Shown: positions 1-7,443 of the stretch, piece after piece
Layout: the number at the start of each line of letters is the position of its first letter
Numbering within the stretch: position 1 is the first letter of the stretch
From: Streptomyces atratus
GTDB taxonomy: Bacteria; Actinomycetota; Actinomycetes; Streptomycetales; Streptomycetaceae
Reading direction: 5' to 3'
Assembly: GCF_900119365.1 (NCBI RefSeq)
Contig: NZ_FPJO01000006.1
Coordinates: 62,001 to 126,000, forward strand
DNA: 64,000 bases
Notes under the pieces: generated by a model
What the model saw: only the letters and a program-made list of their open reading frames with translations
Told to the model about the DNA's origin: nothing
Databases searched by the model: none
Program-made: the position numbers and the translations under genes

Positions 1-168
1 CTGCAGCACCATCGTCCACCATCACGGCTCCCTTCCCTGTCGCCGACGAAGTCTTCCGCGGCTTGATCGTTCCATCGCGTGAGGACTCACTTTCGCCGAC
101 TGCACCGCTCCGGTGCCAGCTGAAGCACTGGGGCGGGTTTCGGAAGTGCTGGTCACAGCCATTCGTTG

Positions 169-336
169 ATGGCGGCGACCAGCACCGTGGCTTCGTGGCG
201 GACTGTGTTCAAACTGGTCGAGTCCGCCCAGGCCCGATGGCGCGCGATCACCGCAGCCCACCTCGTGTCCCTCGTGCGCGCGGGTGCCCGCTTCGAGAAC
301 GGCGTCCTGGTTGAGCGCGCCGACGTGGCGGCATGA
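169..336 (+). pseudogene. Possible C-terminal scrap of a transposase
   Basis: A 55-codon reading frame ends with a segment (FKLVESAQARWRAI, then HLVSLVRAGARFENGVLVER) that I associate, from memory, with the C-terminal tail of actinobacterial IS256-type (mutator) transposases. Nothing upstream in the window continues such a protein and no inverted repeats are visible, so at best it is a decayed end. The rest of 1-414 shows no supportable gene. Confidence 0.3.
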
Positions 337-414
337 CCACACCGCCCGGCCGACCTCTGCCTGGCACGGCTGGAGATCCGCCCCTCCGGCCCGCGGCCCC
401 CTCGCGCCTGCCGA

Positions 415-1005
415 TCAAATGACTCGCCGATCACTCATCAACGCGACGAAACGACCAAAGGTCTCGTCCACGGCGCGACTGTCGCCGAGCTCCGCGCACA
501 GCACAGGGAACTCGGCCCACGCATCGCCCGCGACGGCCCACCGCACAAAGCTGCTCCGCCCGTCGTGGATGCGCGCCTCGTCAACCCACTGGTCGAGGCC
601 GTCGCCCATCGAGTAGACGAAGAAGTGCGCGTCCTCCATGGCCGGTGCCAGGAGGTCGATGAGCTGGTGAAGGTTGCGTATGTCGATGTAGCAGATGTCC
701 GACAGCTGCTCCAGGCAGAGGTAGTCAGCCTCCGGTGGCCCCAGGTCGAATTCCCATCCTCTCCCATGGACCTTCTGGTTGAGCAGATGGACCGGCCAGG
801 TTTTCTGCCTGGGCACCTCGGTGGCCACCACCGAGAGCGTCTCCTCGACCAAAGACCGCCACCCCGGACGTACTCGAACAAACGTCCTGTATAGGTCGGG
901 CCACAGCGACACTTGAGGAAAACGCAACCGGAACCGCCCGTACCAACGATCATCGCGCCTGGTGACAAACGTCCCGGATAGCTCGACCGGATGAGGCTCT
1001 CTCAT
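415..1005 (-). CDS. Hypothetical protein, 196 aa
   Basis: The ATG at 1005 (MREPHPVEL) is preferred over upstream in-frame starts because the upstream extension is arginine-rich and atypical. The product is acidic and rich in aromatic residues (for example WPDLYRTFVRVRPGW near the N terminus and HFFVYSMGDGLDQWVDE later), with no signal peptide or membrane segment, so it should be a soluble cytoplasmic protein. I do not recognise the family. It stands alone between an IS remnant and an empty region. Confidence 0.6.
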   Translation of the reverse strand: MREPHPVELSGTFVTRRDDRWYGRFRLRFPQVSLWPDLYRTFVRVRPGWRSLVEETLSVVATEVPRQKTWPVHLLNQKVHGRGWEFDLGPPEADYLCLEQLSDICYIDIRNLHQLIDLLAPAMEDAHFFVYSMGDGLDQWVDEARIHDGRSSFVRWAVAGDAWAEFPVLCAELGDSRAVDETFGRFVALMSDRRVI

Positions 1006-1501
1006 GGGCCGAGCATACGAGACACCGCCGTCGGACCCCTGAAGCCCCGCGTCCCGTCGCCAAGCCCTTCCGAGCCGGCATGCCAGGCTCGAGCACAAGG
1101 CTTTCATCAAGCCTCAGTGAGACACCGCCACCCTCACGCATCACCTGACCCACAACTCTTGACAATTGTTCCCCGGCGCACCGGCCCCAAAACCGCTGGG
1201 CATCCACCACGCCGCCGACTGGACCGCCATCGTCATCGCCCACCTCGACGGCCCACACCTCGACCTCTCCCCCGCCTCCGGCGACGCCGGGCAGACATGG
1301 GCGCTCCTGGACGAGCTCACCTCCAGCCCCGCCCCGGCGCCGTACGCCGCGACGGTGAGCACCACACCGTCCACCACGGCGGCCCTACACGGCTGGGACG
1401 AACTACGCAGCGATGTCGGCGCAGATCGTGTCCGGCACGTGCACCGGGGCAGGTGAGACCACCCCGGTGCCGACAAGACTCTGCTGCGGTGGCGGTGCGT
1501 T
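1006..1501. other. Gene-poor stretch
   Basis: Short open frames exist on both strands (one spans 1166-1456 on the plus strand), but none has a convincing ribosome binding site or a recognisable domain. It may contain decayed coding sequence. I see no repeat or RNA gene here. Confidence 0.4.
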
Positions 1502-1918
1502 TCAGCGGACCGTCACGTTGAAGACCGGCGAGGCCGTGGTGCCGCTGACGATGCGCAGGTCGTTCTTGCCCTTCAGCCCGAGCTTGACGCCGAGTGAGTA
1601 GGAGCCGTCCCGCGAGATGTTCGTGGATGCGGGCAGGCTGACCCACTTGCCGTGCTGCTTCTGCTGAAGGGTCACCTTGCTGCCCGCCTTGAGACCAGTG
1701 GTCCGGCCCGTGACGCGGAACAGTTGCCAGGCGCGGACGGAGGACACCGACGGTTTTGCCGTGATGTCGGCCTTGGCGAGCACGGCCTTCTGCGCGACGA
1801 CCGGGGTTGCAGTGTCCGTAGCCGGGGTGGCTGCCATTGCGGTGCCCGCGAGGGCAAGGGAGGCCGCGCCGAGGACACCGACGACGGCAATACGCAGGGA
1901 GCGCCGTTTCGAGACCAT
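1502..1918 (-). CDS. Small secreted protein with Sec signal
   Basis: A 138-aa protein starting at the ATG at 1918, 10-15 bases after an AAAGGGG ribosome site on the minus strand. Residues 1-29 form a Sec signal peptide: positive KRRS, a hydrophobic stretch (IAVVGVLGAASLALAG), then AMA-A as a likely signal peptidase I site. The mature part (about 109 residues) has alternating strands with the pattern LKAGSKVTLQQKQHGKWV and a final DLRIVSGTTASPVFNVTVR, which resembles small beta-sandwich cell-surface or calcium-binding-like proteins of Streptomyces. No catalytic motif or cysteine is present. It is probably an extracellular protein of unknown role, transcribed alone. Confidence 0.75.
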   Translation of the reverse strand: MVSKRRSLRIAVVGVLGAASLALAGTAMAATPATDTATPVVAQKAVLAKADITAKPSVSSVRAWQLFRVTGRTTGLKAGSKVTLQQKQHGKWVSLPASTNISRDGSYSLGVKLGLKGKNDLRIVSGTTASPVFNVTVR

Positions 1919-2468
1919 CACAGATCTGCCCCTTTCGATGTTGAGAACAACCTTTCGCGCCAAAGGGCACCTACATACCGATTGGCGTAGTCACTAGAAA
2001 CGACGGCACAGCGGAGGCTGACGTTCACTGGGGCAGTGTCGCTGTCTTGTAACAGCCGAGCGGGACCGGGGCGATGGCACCTGGAACAGCTCGGCGGCGA
2101 AGTGGCAGTGGCCTGCACCCCACGCCCTCGACGCACCGGCCCGGTAATCCCGAGTCCTCTGACAAAGATGAAAACTCCCAGGCCAGACCACCCACCACCC
2201 CGACAAGTCCCCTCCCGGCTGGTTCTCAACCCACCCACAAAACTCCGGCCCCAATCCGGCAGTAACCGCCGGGCAGACCGGCAGGGCGATCAGAAACCGC
2301 CACCGCACTCGGGAGAGGGGCTGTCGTGCACCTGGCTGGCTTCGAACTCCTCACCGCCCATTGTCATCTGCCATTCGCCGTCCGGCGTCGCAACCTGTTT
2401 GCCTCTGCCGGAGGAGTGCGGACTGGCGCGCGTCGTCGGCCGCACTCTCGGCCAACTGCGGGTCCGGG
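1919..2468. other. Intergenic region of about 550 bp
   Basis: This region lies between the stop of the DUF5707-like gene and the start of the small secreted protein gene, so it should contain the promoter of the latter. Short frames are present but none is supported by a ribosome site or a domain. No repeat was seen. Confidence 0.4.
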
Positions 2469-2921
2469 TCACCGGACGGTGAATCCGGCCGCCTCGGTGT
2501 CCAAGGTCGTGGTGCCGTCCAGCGCGGTGGCCAGAACGGCAACGTGCCAGGCACCGCGCGGGGACGACTCGGCGTCGTTACCGGTGACCTCGGCGGTGTA
2601 GGTGCAGCGCACGGTGTCCTGCCCGGAGGGCTTGCAGTCGGCCGACTCCACTGCGGCCATGTCCTTGGCGGTCAGCCCCTTCTTGGCGAAGGACGAGTCC
2701 TGCGGCCAGGCCAGCACCTTCACGTTCTTGACACCGGAGGACGCCGTGACATCGGTGACGAAAACCAGCGAGCCATTTCGGTCCCCGTCGGGAGCGGTGT
2801 AGCGGGCAGTGCCGTGCGTCAGTACCAAAGCCTGATCTGCGGCCTGGGCAAAAGCGAAGGCATCGGCACCACCGAGAAGAACGACACCGGTAACAACGGA
2901 CAGAGCGACACGTCGGGACAT
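2469..2921 (-). CDS. Secreted DUF5707-like protein
   Basis: A 150-aa protein with ATG at 2921 and a GGAG ribosome site 8 bases before it. Residues 1-28 form a signal peptide (MSRRVALSVVTGVVLLGG, then AFA-QA). The mature domain contains the sequence family I know as DUF5707 in Streptomyces: ARYTAPDGDRNGSLVFVTDV, VKVLAWP and RCTYTAEVTG, with two cysteines (in SADCKPS and VRCTY) placed to form a disulfide. The length matches typical single-domain members. The function of the family is unknown. It is expected outside the cell. No operon partner is evident. Confidence 0.8.
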   Translation of the reverse strand: MSRRVALSVVTGVVLLGGADAFAFAQAADQALVLTHGTARYTAPDGDRNGSLVFVTDVTASSGVKNVKVLAWPQDSSFAKKGLTAKDMAAVESADCKPSGQDTVRCTYTAEVTGNDAESSPRGAWHVAVLATALDGTTTLDTEAAGFTVR

Positions 2922-3253
2922 GGAATTCTCCGTAACTGTCTCAGCACTGAATCGGGTCGGCGTCACTCTGATGCGACGCTGCACCGATACTCCCCGCGCG
3001 AGGATTCGTCGGACATGAGTGCGCATACTCAACCCGACCTGAGTGGACCGAACGGATCACACCCTTCTTACGCCACACAGCTGTGAAGTCCACGCGGTAC
3101 AGGGCTGTACTGAACGTCCTCGATGCCGCCGCCGCCATCCACATCTGGAAGAAGCAGGCAGGGCCGGCTGACTTATCGTGAGGATGAGGGTCGGCCGTGT
3201 ACCGGCCACAGGCCTACGCCCGGCCGGGAGTGAACTGCCCGCGGTGATGGTGG
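2922..3253. other. Intergenic region of about 330 bp
   Basis: The gap holds the promoter of the DUF5707-like gene and the 3' flank of the oxidoreductase gene. I see no further gene, repeat or strong hairpin. Confidence 0.4.
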
Positions 3254-4528
3254 TCAGATCACGGTTACCGGGTGCCGCACCACTGCGTCGAAGAGAAAGC
3301 CCTGCGTGTTGGCCACGGCGGTGTCCGGCTGGGCGTGACCGGCCGTGTCGGTGGCGCGGGCCAGGAGGTGAGTGTCGCCGACTGTGTCGGGCTTCCAGGT
3401 CAGGGACCAGCGAGTCCAGGTGCCAGCACGGGGCCGGTCGTGGAGGCGGGCGGGCCGCCAGCTCGCCCCGCCGTCCGTGCTGACATCGACCCGCGCGATG
3501 GCCCCCGCACCCGACCACGACCGGCCGTGCAGCACCTGCCCCTTCTCCACCGTGAACCTCGCCCCGCTCGCAAGCTCGAAGGCACTCCTGACCACCTGCC
3601 GGCTCAGCGGCGCGCTGCCCTCCTCCGGGTATGCGGGGCCGAACAGACGGTAGAAGATGGTGTTCCAGGGCGAGTAGAGCGGCTGCGTGGACACCTCGAT
3701 GTCGCCGACCCACTTGATCGAAGCGATCCCCACCCACCACGGCACCAGCACCCGCACCGGATACCCGTGGTCGTACGGAAGCGGTTCGCCGTTCATCTCG
3801 TACGCCAGCAGCACATCGTCCAGCGCCTTGGCCAGCGGCAGCGGACGGCGTACCCGCCCGAGGTTCTCGCCGCCGCTGAAGAACTCGGCGTCCAGACCGC
3901 GGGGCTGCACATCCATGGCGTACGAGGACAGCCCGGCCTTGCGCAGGACATCTGCCAGGCGTACCCCGCGCCAGCGCGCGACGCCGATCGCCCCCAGCGT
4001 CCACGGGGTGCCTGTGACCTTCTCGCCCTGCTGCGTCGTGAAGTAGCTGCGGCCGTTTCCGGCGCACTCGACGAACGCTGTACGGGTCACGGCGGGCAGG
4101 GCGCGCAGATCGTCGTACCCGAACTCCACCGGCCTGTCCTCACGGGGCGCGCCATGCAGCCCGCTGCCCCACAGCCTCAGCCGCCAGTCGGCGGCTTCCA
4201 GGACAGGGGTGGCGGTGTGGTTGCGCACGAAGAACAGTTCGTTGGGGGTGTGGTGGCCGGTTCCGCGTAACGCCTCCCAGCGGGTCTCGGCATTGGTGTC
4301 GCGCCGGATGAACCACTCAGGCGGCAGCGGCTTGACAATCGTGGGATCGGTGGCATGGGCAAGGTACGGCGGGGGGAGCGCGGCCCCGGCGGCGGTCGCG
4401 CCGAGCAGGGTCAGCAGCCGGCGGCGGGTGACCCCGTCCGCCCTTGCCTCCCCGGAAAGCCACTGGCTCAGCCTGCGGCGGTCGTACGCGGATTCGTCGT
4501 GGCGGCTGGCGGAGACGGGTGAAGGCAT
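3254..4528 (-). CDS. Tat-exported sulfite-oxidase-like molybdopterin oxidoreductase
   Basis: A 424-aa protein, ATG at 4528, preceded by a GAGGAA ribosome site. Residues about 35-60 carry a twin-arginine signal (RRRLLTLLGATAAGAAL), so the folded protein is exported with its cofactor. The oxidoreductase molybdopterin-binding domain follows: ELFFVRNH, then FVECAGNGR with the conserved cysteine that ligates molybdenum in sulfite oxidases, and GYPVRVLVPWWVGIASIKWV. The C-terminal third matches the Mo-cofactor dimerisation domain (SPWNTIFY, VDVSTDGGASW). It lacks the haem b5 domain of animal sulfite oxidase, as is normal for bacterial SorA/YedY relatives. The substrate cannot be read from sequence; sulfite or an S- or N-oxide is possible. 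Confidence 0.88.
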   Translation of the reverse strand: MPSPVSASRHDESAYDRRRLSQWLSGEARADGVTRRRLLTLLGATAAGAALPPPYLAHATDPTIVKPLPPEWFIRRDTNAETRWEALRGTGHHTPNELFFVRNHTATPVLEAADWRLRLWGSGLHGAPREDRPVEFGYDDLRALPAVTRTAFVECAGNGRSYFTTQQGEKVTGTPWTLGAIGVARWRGVRLADVLRKAGLSSYAMDVQPRGLDAEFFSGGENLGRVRRPLPLAKALDDVLLAYEMNGEPLPYDHGYPVRVLVPWWVGIASIKWVGDIEVSTQPLYSPWNTIFYRLFGPAYPEEGSAPLSRQVVRSAFELASGARFTVEKGQVLHGRSWSGAGAIARVDVSTDGGASWRPARLHDRPRAGTWTRWSLTWKPDTVGDTHLLARATDTAGHAQPDTAVANTQGFLFDAVVRHPVTVI

Positions 4529-4863
4529 GGCATTTCCTCGTCGTTGAGACAGCAGACAGACATGGGAGAGGACAATGCGAGCCGGCGCACCGGGCGGCGC
4601 GCAGGGAAGGCGGCCGAGGTCCACAGTGCGGGGGCTCGGCGGCGCACCAGAGGCTCCAGTGGCGTCATGGCGGGATGCAAGCACGCGGCGCGAGAAGGCG
4701 TCAACGGGGCGATCCCCGCCTCTTCGCGGTTGATGTACCCGAGCTCGTCAGGTAGTGACAGCAGCGGGCGACTGTGGTTCGTTCCGTTGAGGCTTGCGCC
4801 GCGCGGATCCTGGCCGGTTTGCCCGCAGCCTGTATGGGGTCGTGGCTGGCGGCTGGGGAGTGA
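4529..4863. other. Intergenic region of about 335 bp
   Basis: The gap between the stop of the TetR gene and the start of the molybdopterin enzyme, both on the minus strand. It must contain the promoter of the latter. The open frames on the plus strand here continue antisense through the TetR gene and look like codon-bias artefacts. Confidence 0.4.
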
Positions 4864-5433
4864 TCACTGGGCGGGATTGCTGGGCGGGCGGTTGAGAATG
4901 AGGTCGCTGGCGCGAGCGAGAACCTGGGCGCGGGTGCGGCCGGGGTGGTCGGCGGCAAGGAAGTGGCTGCCGATGGCCGCGCAGAACGCCAGCACGCTGC
5001 GGGCCTCGATCTCGTCCGGGTCGGCGCAGACGGTTCCGATCGCCTCGCGCAGCAGGCCCATGCGCGCGTTGTCCACGCGGCGCAAGCGCTCGGCGACGGC
5101 CTGGTCGCGGCGGGCCCAGTCGCGGATGGCCAGATCGATGGGGCGCAGGCGGTCGGAGAAGGTGAGCTGCCCGGCCAGGCAGGCCTTGTCCATGATGTCT
5201 CCACCATCGCGCTCGATCCGGTCGAGGACGTCATCGGTGGCCTCCCGTTCCCAGGTGTCCAGCATTTCCTTCAGCAGCGCGTCGCGGTCGGCGAAGTAGC
5301 CGTAGAACCCGCCCTTGGTCACGCCGAGGGACTTGGCCAGGGCCTCGACGCGTACGGCGTCCACGCCGCCTGACGCCAGTGCCCGCAGGCCCTCCTCGAC
5401 CCAATTTTCGCGCGGTGTGCGCAACGAACCCAT
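4864..5433 (-). CDS. TetR-family transcriptional repressor
   Basis: A 189-aa protein with the usual TetR layout. The N-terminal helix-turn-helix lies at about residues 10-55: RENWVEEGLRALASGG, VRVEALAKSLGVTKGGFYGYF, DRDALLKEML. A longer helical ligand-binding domain follows without recognisable specificity residues. It is divergent from the small monooxygenase gene at 5529, and the 95-bp gap contains two matching inverted repeats (5458-5477 and 5492-5511). This is the classical arrangement of a self-repressing TetR that also controls the neighbour. The inducer is unknown. Confidence 0.9.
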   Translation of the reverse strand: MGSLRTPRENWVEEGLRALASGGVDAVRVEALAKSLGVTKGGFYGYFADRDALLKEMLDTWEREATDDVLDRIERDGGDIMDKACLAGQLTFSDRLRPIDLAIRDWARRDQAVAERLRRVDNARMGLLREAIGTVCADPDEIEARSVLAFCAAIGSHFLAADHPGRTRAQVLARASDLILNRPPSNPAQ

Positions 5434-5457
5434 GTGACCCGCCTCACTCCTCCGCTT

Positions 5458-5477
5458 GTTGTACGGAACCGTATAAC
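5458..5477. promoter_or_regulatory. TetR operator, copy 1
   Basis: GTTGTACG-GAAC-CGTATAAC is an inverted repeat of 8-bp arms with one mismatch and a 4-bp spacer. It lies 25 bp from the TetR start codon in the divergent intergenic gap. The arm matches the perfect copy at 5492-5511. Confidence 0.7.
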
Positions 5478-5491
5478 AGGCCTAACCTCCT

Positions 5492-5511
5492 GTTATACGT
5501 AAGCGTATAAC
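5492..5511. promoter_or_regulatory. TetR operator, copy 2 (perfect)
   Basis: GTTATACG-TAAG-CGTATAAC is a perfect inverted repeat with 8-bp arms and a 4-bp spacer. It ends 17 bp before the ATG of the monooxygenase gene. The centres of the two copies are 34 bp apart, about three helical turns, so two dimers could bind on one face. The high A+T content contrasts with the surroundings. Confidence 0.75.
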
Positions 5512-5528
5512 TGAATAAGGGGATCGTC

Positions 5529-5816
5529 ATGTCGTTCGGCTTCGTCGCCTTTCACTACCCAAGCCCCGAGCATGTCGAGGAGTTCGTCGACCGCTGCCAT
5601 CAGGTCCGCGAGGTGCTGGCCCTGCAGCCGGGATTCCTGCGCGCCGAGCCCTGGGTCACCCCCGAGGGCGACGCCGTCGTCACCACCGGCGAGTTCGAGT
5701 CCCAGCAGGCATTCCAGGCGGCGTTCGCCGCTGTGAGCCGGGAGCTGGGCGCTGCCGTCGACTCCGACGAGCGCGAGGTCAAACCTCGCCAGATCCACAC
5801 CCTGCTGTCGCGGTGA
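5529..5816 (+). CDS. Small ABM-fold monooxygenase-like protein
   Basis: A 95-aa protein of the antibiotic-biosynthesis-monooxygenase (dimeric alpha-beta barrel) size and pattern: MSFGFVAFHYP, FVDRCHQVREVLALQPGFLRAEPWVTPEGDAVVTTGEFESQQAFQAAF. Members oxidise small aromatic or quinone substrates without cofactors or act as stress proteins; no substrate is predictable here. The ATG at 5529 follows an AAGGGG ribosome site. Expression is probably controlled by the divergent TetR through the two upstream inverted repeats. Confidence 0.75.
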   Translation: MSFGFVAFHYPSPEHVEEFVDRCHQVREVLALQPGFLRAEPWVTPEGDAVVTTGEFESQQAFQAAFAAVSRELGAAVDSDEREVKPRQIHTLLSR

Positions 5817-5900
5817 CGGGGCAGGCTGTGATGTGAAGCTTCCCATTGATGTTGGACACCTGGTGGCTGGGACGTGAGGTTCCAGAGGAAGTAGTGCCAG

Positions 5901-6085
5901 GTGGTAAGCAAGAGCAACCGCAGTAGGCGGTATACGGAGGAGTTCAAGCGCGACGCGGTCGCGCTGGTCCGGTCCTCCGACAAGACCGTCACCGAGGTGG
6001 CCCGGAAGATCGGGGTCAGCGCCGAGGGACTGCGGAACTGGGTCAAGCAGGACACGATCGACCGCGGGCAGGGGGCGCCGGGCGA
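5901..6085 (+). pseudogene. IS3-family orfA fragment
   Basis: The frame from the GTG at 5901 encodes an IS3 orfA N terminus with its helix-turn-helix: RRYTEEFKRDAVALVRSSDK, TVTEVARKIGVSAEGLRNWV. It loses similarity after GAPGELT, near 6085, before the leucine zipper and the frameshift window expected in a complete orfA, so the element is broken here. The bases before it (5817-5900) probably include the element's left end. Unrelated sequence follows in the same frame. Confidence 0.7.
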
Positions 6086-6394
6086 GCTGACGAGCGCGGT
6101 TCTGCCGCCGCCGAGAGCCCCGGTCTGCGGCGACGTCGGCGAGCTGGTCATCGATGGCGCCGACATCGTGCTGCAAAGCGTGTTCGAGGGCCTCGATTGT
6201 GGCCTCGCGTCCGTCCTTCAGGTACAAGGCCCTTTGCAAGGTGGCGGGTTGATCGGGTTCATCCGGGATATCGGTGACATGTCGCCATGTCCGGTTCACG
6301 GTCGGGGAGTCCGGGAAGCAGTGCAGGCACGGCCGCGGTGATCACGTGGGTGTCGAATCCCCTGAACGCCGAGCGAGTCCGTGCCTGGCCCCAC

Positions 6395-6585
6395 ATCTTC
6401 CTCCCATACCCTCCGCGCTGGACCAACTGGCCCAGGCTCCCGGTGCGGCACCGCTGCCCGACGCGGTCGACCTGCTGTCGTACCTCGCTGTCATCCCCGA
6501 TCCGCGCGATCCGCGCGGGCTTCGACACGGAGGTGAAATCGCCTATCTGGTACGAGAGTTCCTGCGGCAGAGCCCGGGCGAGTGA
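6395..6585 (+). pseudogene. ISAs1-like transposase N-terminal fragment
   Basis: The frame reads SALDQLAQAP, then DLLSYLAVIPDPRDPRG, which resembles the start of ISAs1-family transposases (where DPRDPRGRRH is followed by a hydrophobic segment). After RHG the similarity stops and the frame closes at 6585. Catalytic acidic residues are absent. The segment 6086-6394 between the two remnants encodes an antisense open frame of unknown origin. All of 5817-6639 is best read as stacked insertion-sequence debris. Confidence 0.5.
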
Positions 6586-6639
6586 GGCGTGTGTGCGGCG
6601 GGCAGGCCGTACTCCAGCCGAAGTTCCTGAACCCCTGAG

Positions 6640-7443
6640 TCAGCGCAGGAGGAGAAGGACGGCCAGGGCGAGGAGGAGTGAGTCGATTCGGTCGAGCAGG
6701 CCCCCGGAGCCGGCCAGCCAGTGAGCGGAGTCCTTCGCCTGTGCTCCTCGCTTGACCATGGATTCGAGGAGGTCCCCCGCTGGGGCGCCGACCGCCACCG
6801 CGACCGCCATAGGCAGACTCAGCACGGACAGCGCGGCGAGCACACCGAGGGCGGCCGCGGCACCGGAGAGGGTTCCGCTCCACCGCTTGGCCGGGGAGAG
6901 CGGTGACAGCCGTGGCCCGCCCAGCCGTTGACCGGCGAAGTACGCGACGATGTCGCCCACCGAGACAGCGACGAACAGGGCGAGCGCGGTCGCGCCGAGC
7001 GGTGCCAGGGCGGCGAGCACGCTCAGCCAGACCAGCCCGAGCAGACCGGCCCCGAGCCGGCGCAGACCGTGGGTGGAGTCACCGGCCAGCAGCGGGACCG
7101 CGGCGATGGCCAGCGCGCCGACCGCCACCGCCCGCACCCCGTGTCCGGGGGCCAGCCAGAAGGTCAGCACCACGCCGGAGACGGCCGCGGCCAGTACCGC
7201 CCTGTCCGGCCGGGACAGCCCCATCAGCCCGCCGAACTCCATCGCCGCGACCACCCCGACCACGACCGCGAGGGCCGTCACCCCCGGGCTGCCCCACCAG
7301 AACGCTCCGGCGACCAGGGGCACTCCGACCGCCCAGCAACACCAACGGACCAACAGTTCGCGGCGCCTGGAGAGTGCCGCGGCGATCCCGCCGAGCGCCA
7401 GGGCCCCGCCGAGGAAGGGCGCGAGGGAGGCGACGCTGATCAC
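6640..7443 (-). CDS. CdsA-like phosphatidate cytidylyltransferase family protein
   Basis: A 267-aa integral membrane protein with about eight hydrophobic segments. The C-terminal part carries the CTP transferase 1 (CdsA) signature pattern: VSVGDIVAYFAGQRLGG, LSPAKRWSGTLSGAAAA, then GAPAGDLLESMVKRGAQAKDS and a final GGLLDRIDSLLLA. The family makes CDP-diacylglycerol from CTP and phosphatidic acid. The GTG start at 7443 overlaps the TGA of the upstream acetyltransferase-aminotransferase gene (GTGA), which shows translational coupling and a shared pathway. Being paired with an aminotransferase fusion rather than housekeeping lipid genes suggests an accessory lipid-head-group role, which is inference. 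Confidence 0.8.
   Translation of the reverse strand: MISVASLAPFLGGALALGGIAAALSRRRELLVRWCCWAVGVPLVAGAFWWGSPGVTALAVVVGVVAAMEFGGLMGLSRPDRAVLAAAVSGVVLTFWLAPGHGVRAVAVGALAIAAVPLLAGDSTHGLRRLGAGLLGLVWLSVLAALAPLGATALALFVAVSVGDIVAYFAGQRLGGPRLSPLSPAKRWSGTLSGAAAALGVLAALSVLSLPMAVAVAVGAPAGDLLESMVKRGAQAKDSAHWLAGSGGLLDRIDSLLLALAVLLLLR

Noticed and set aside
1166..1456. Possible 96-aa protein in the gap near 1.2 kb
   Set aside because: No ribosome site and no recognisable family; may be decayed sequence, so it is not listed as a gene.
4544..5299. A 251-aa plus-strand frame opposite the TetR gene
   Set aside because: Serine/arginine-rich shadow of a clear TetR protein.
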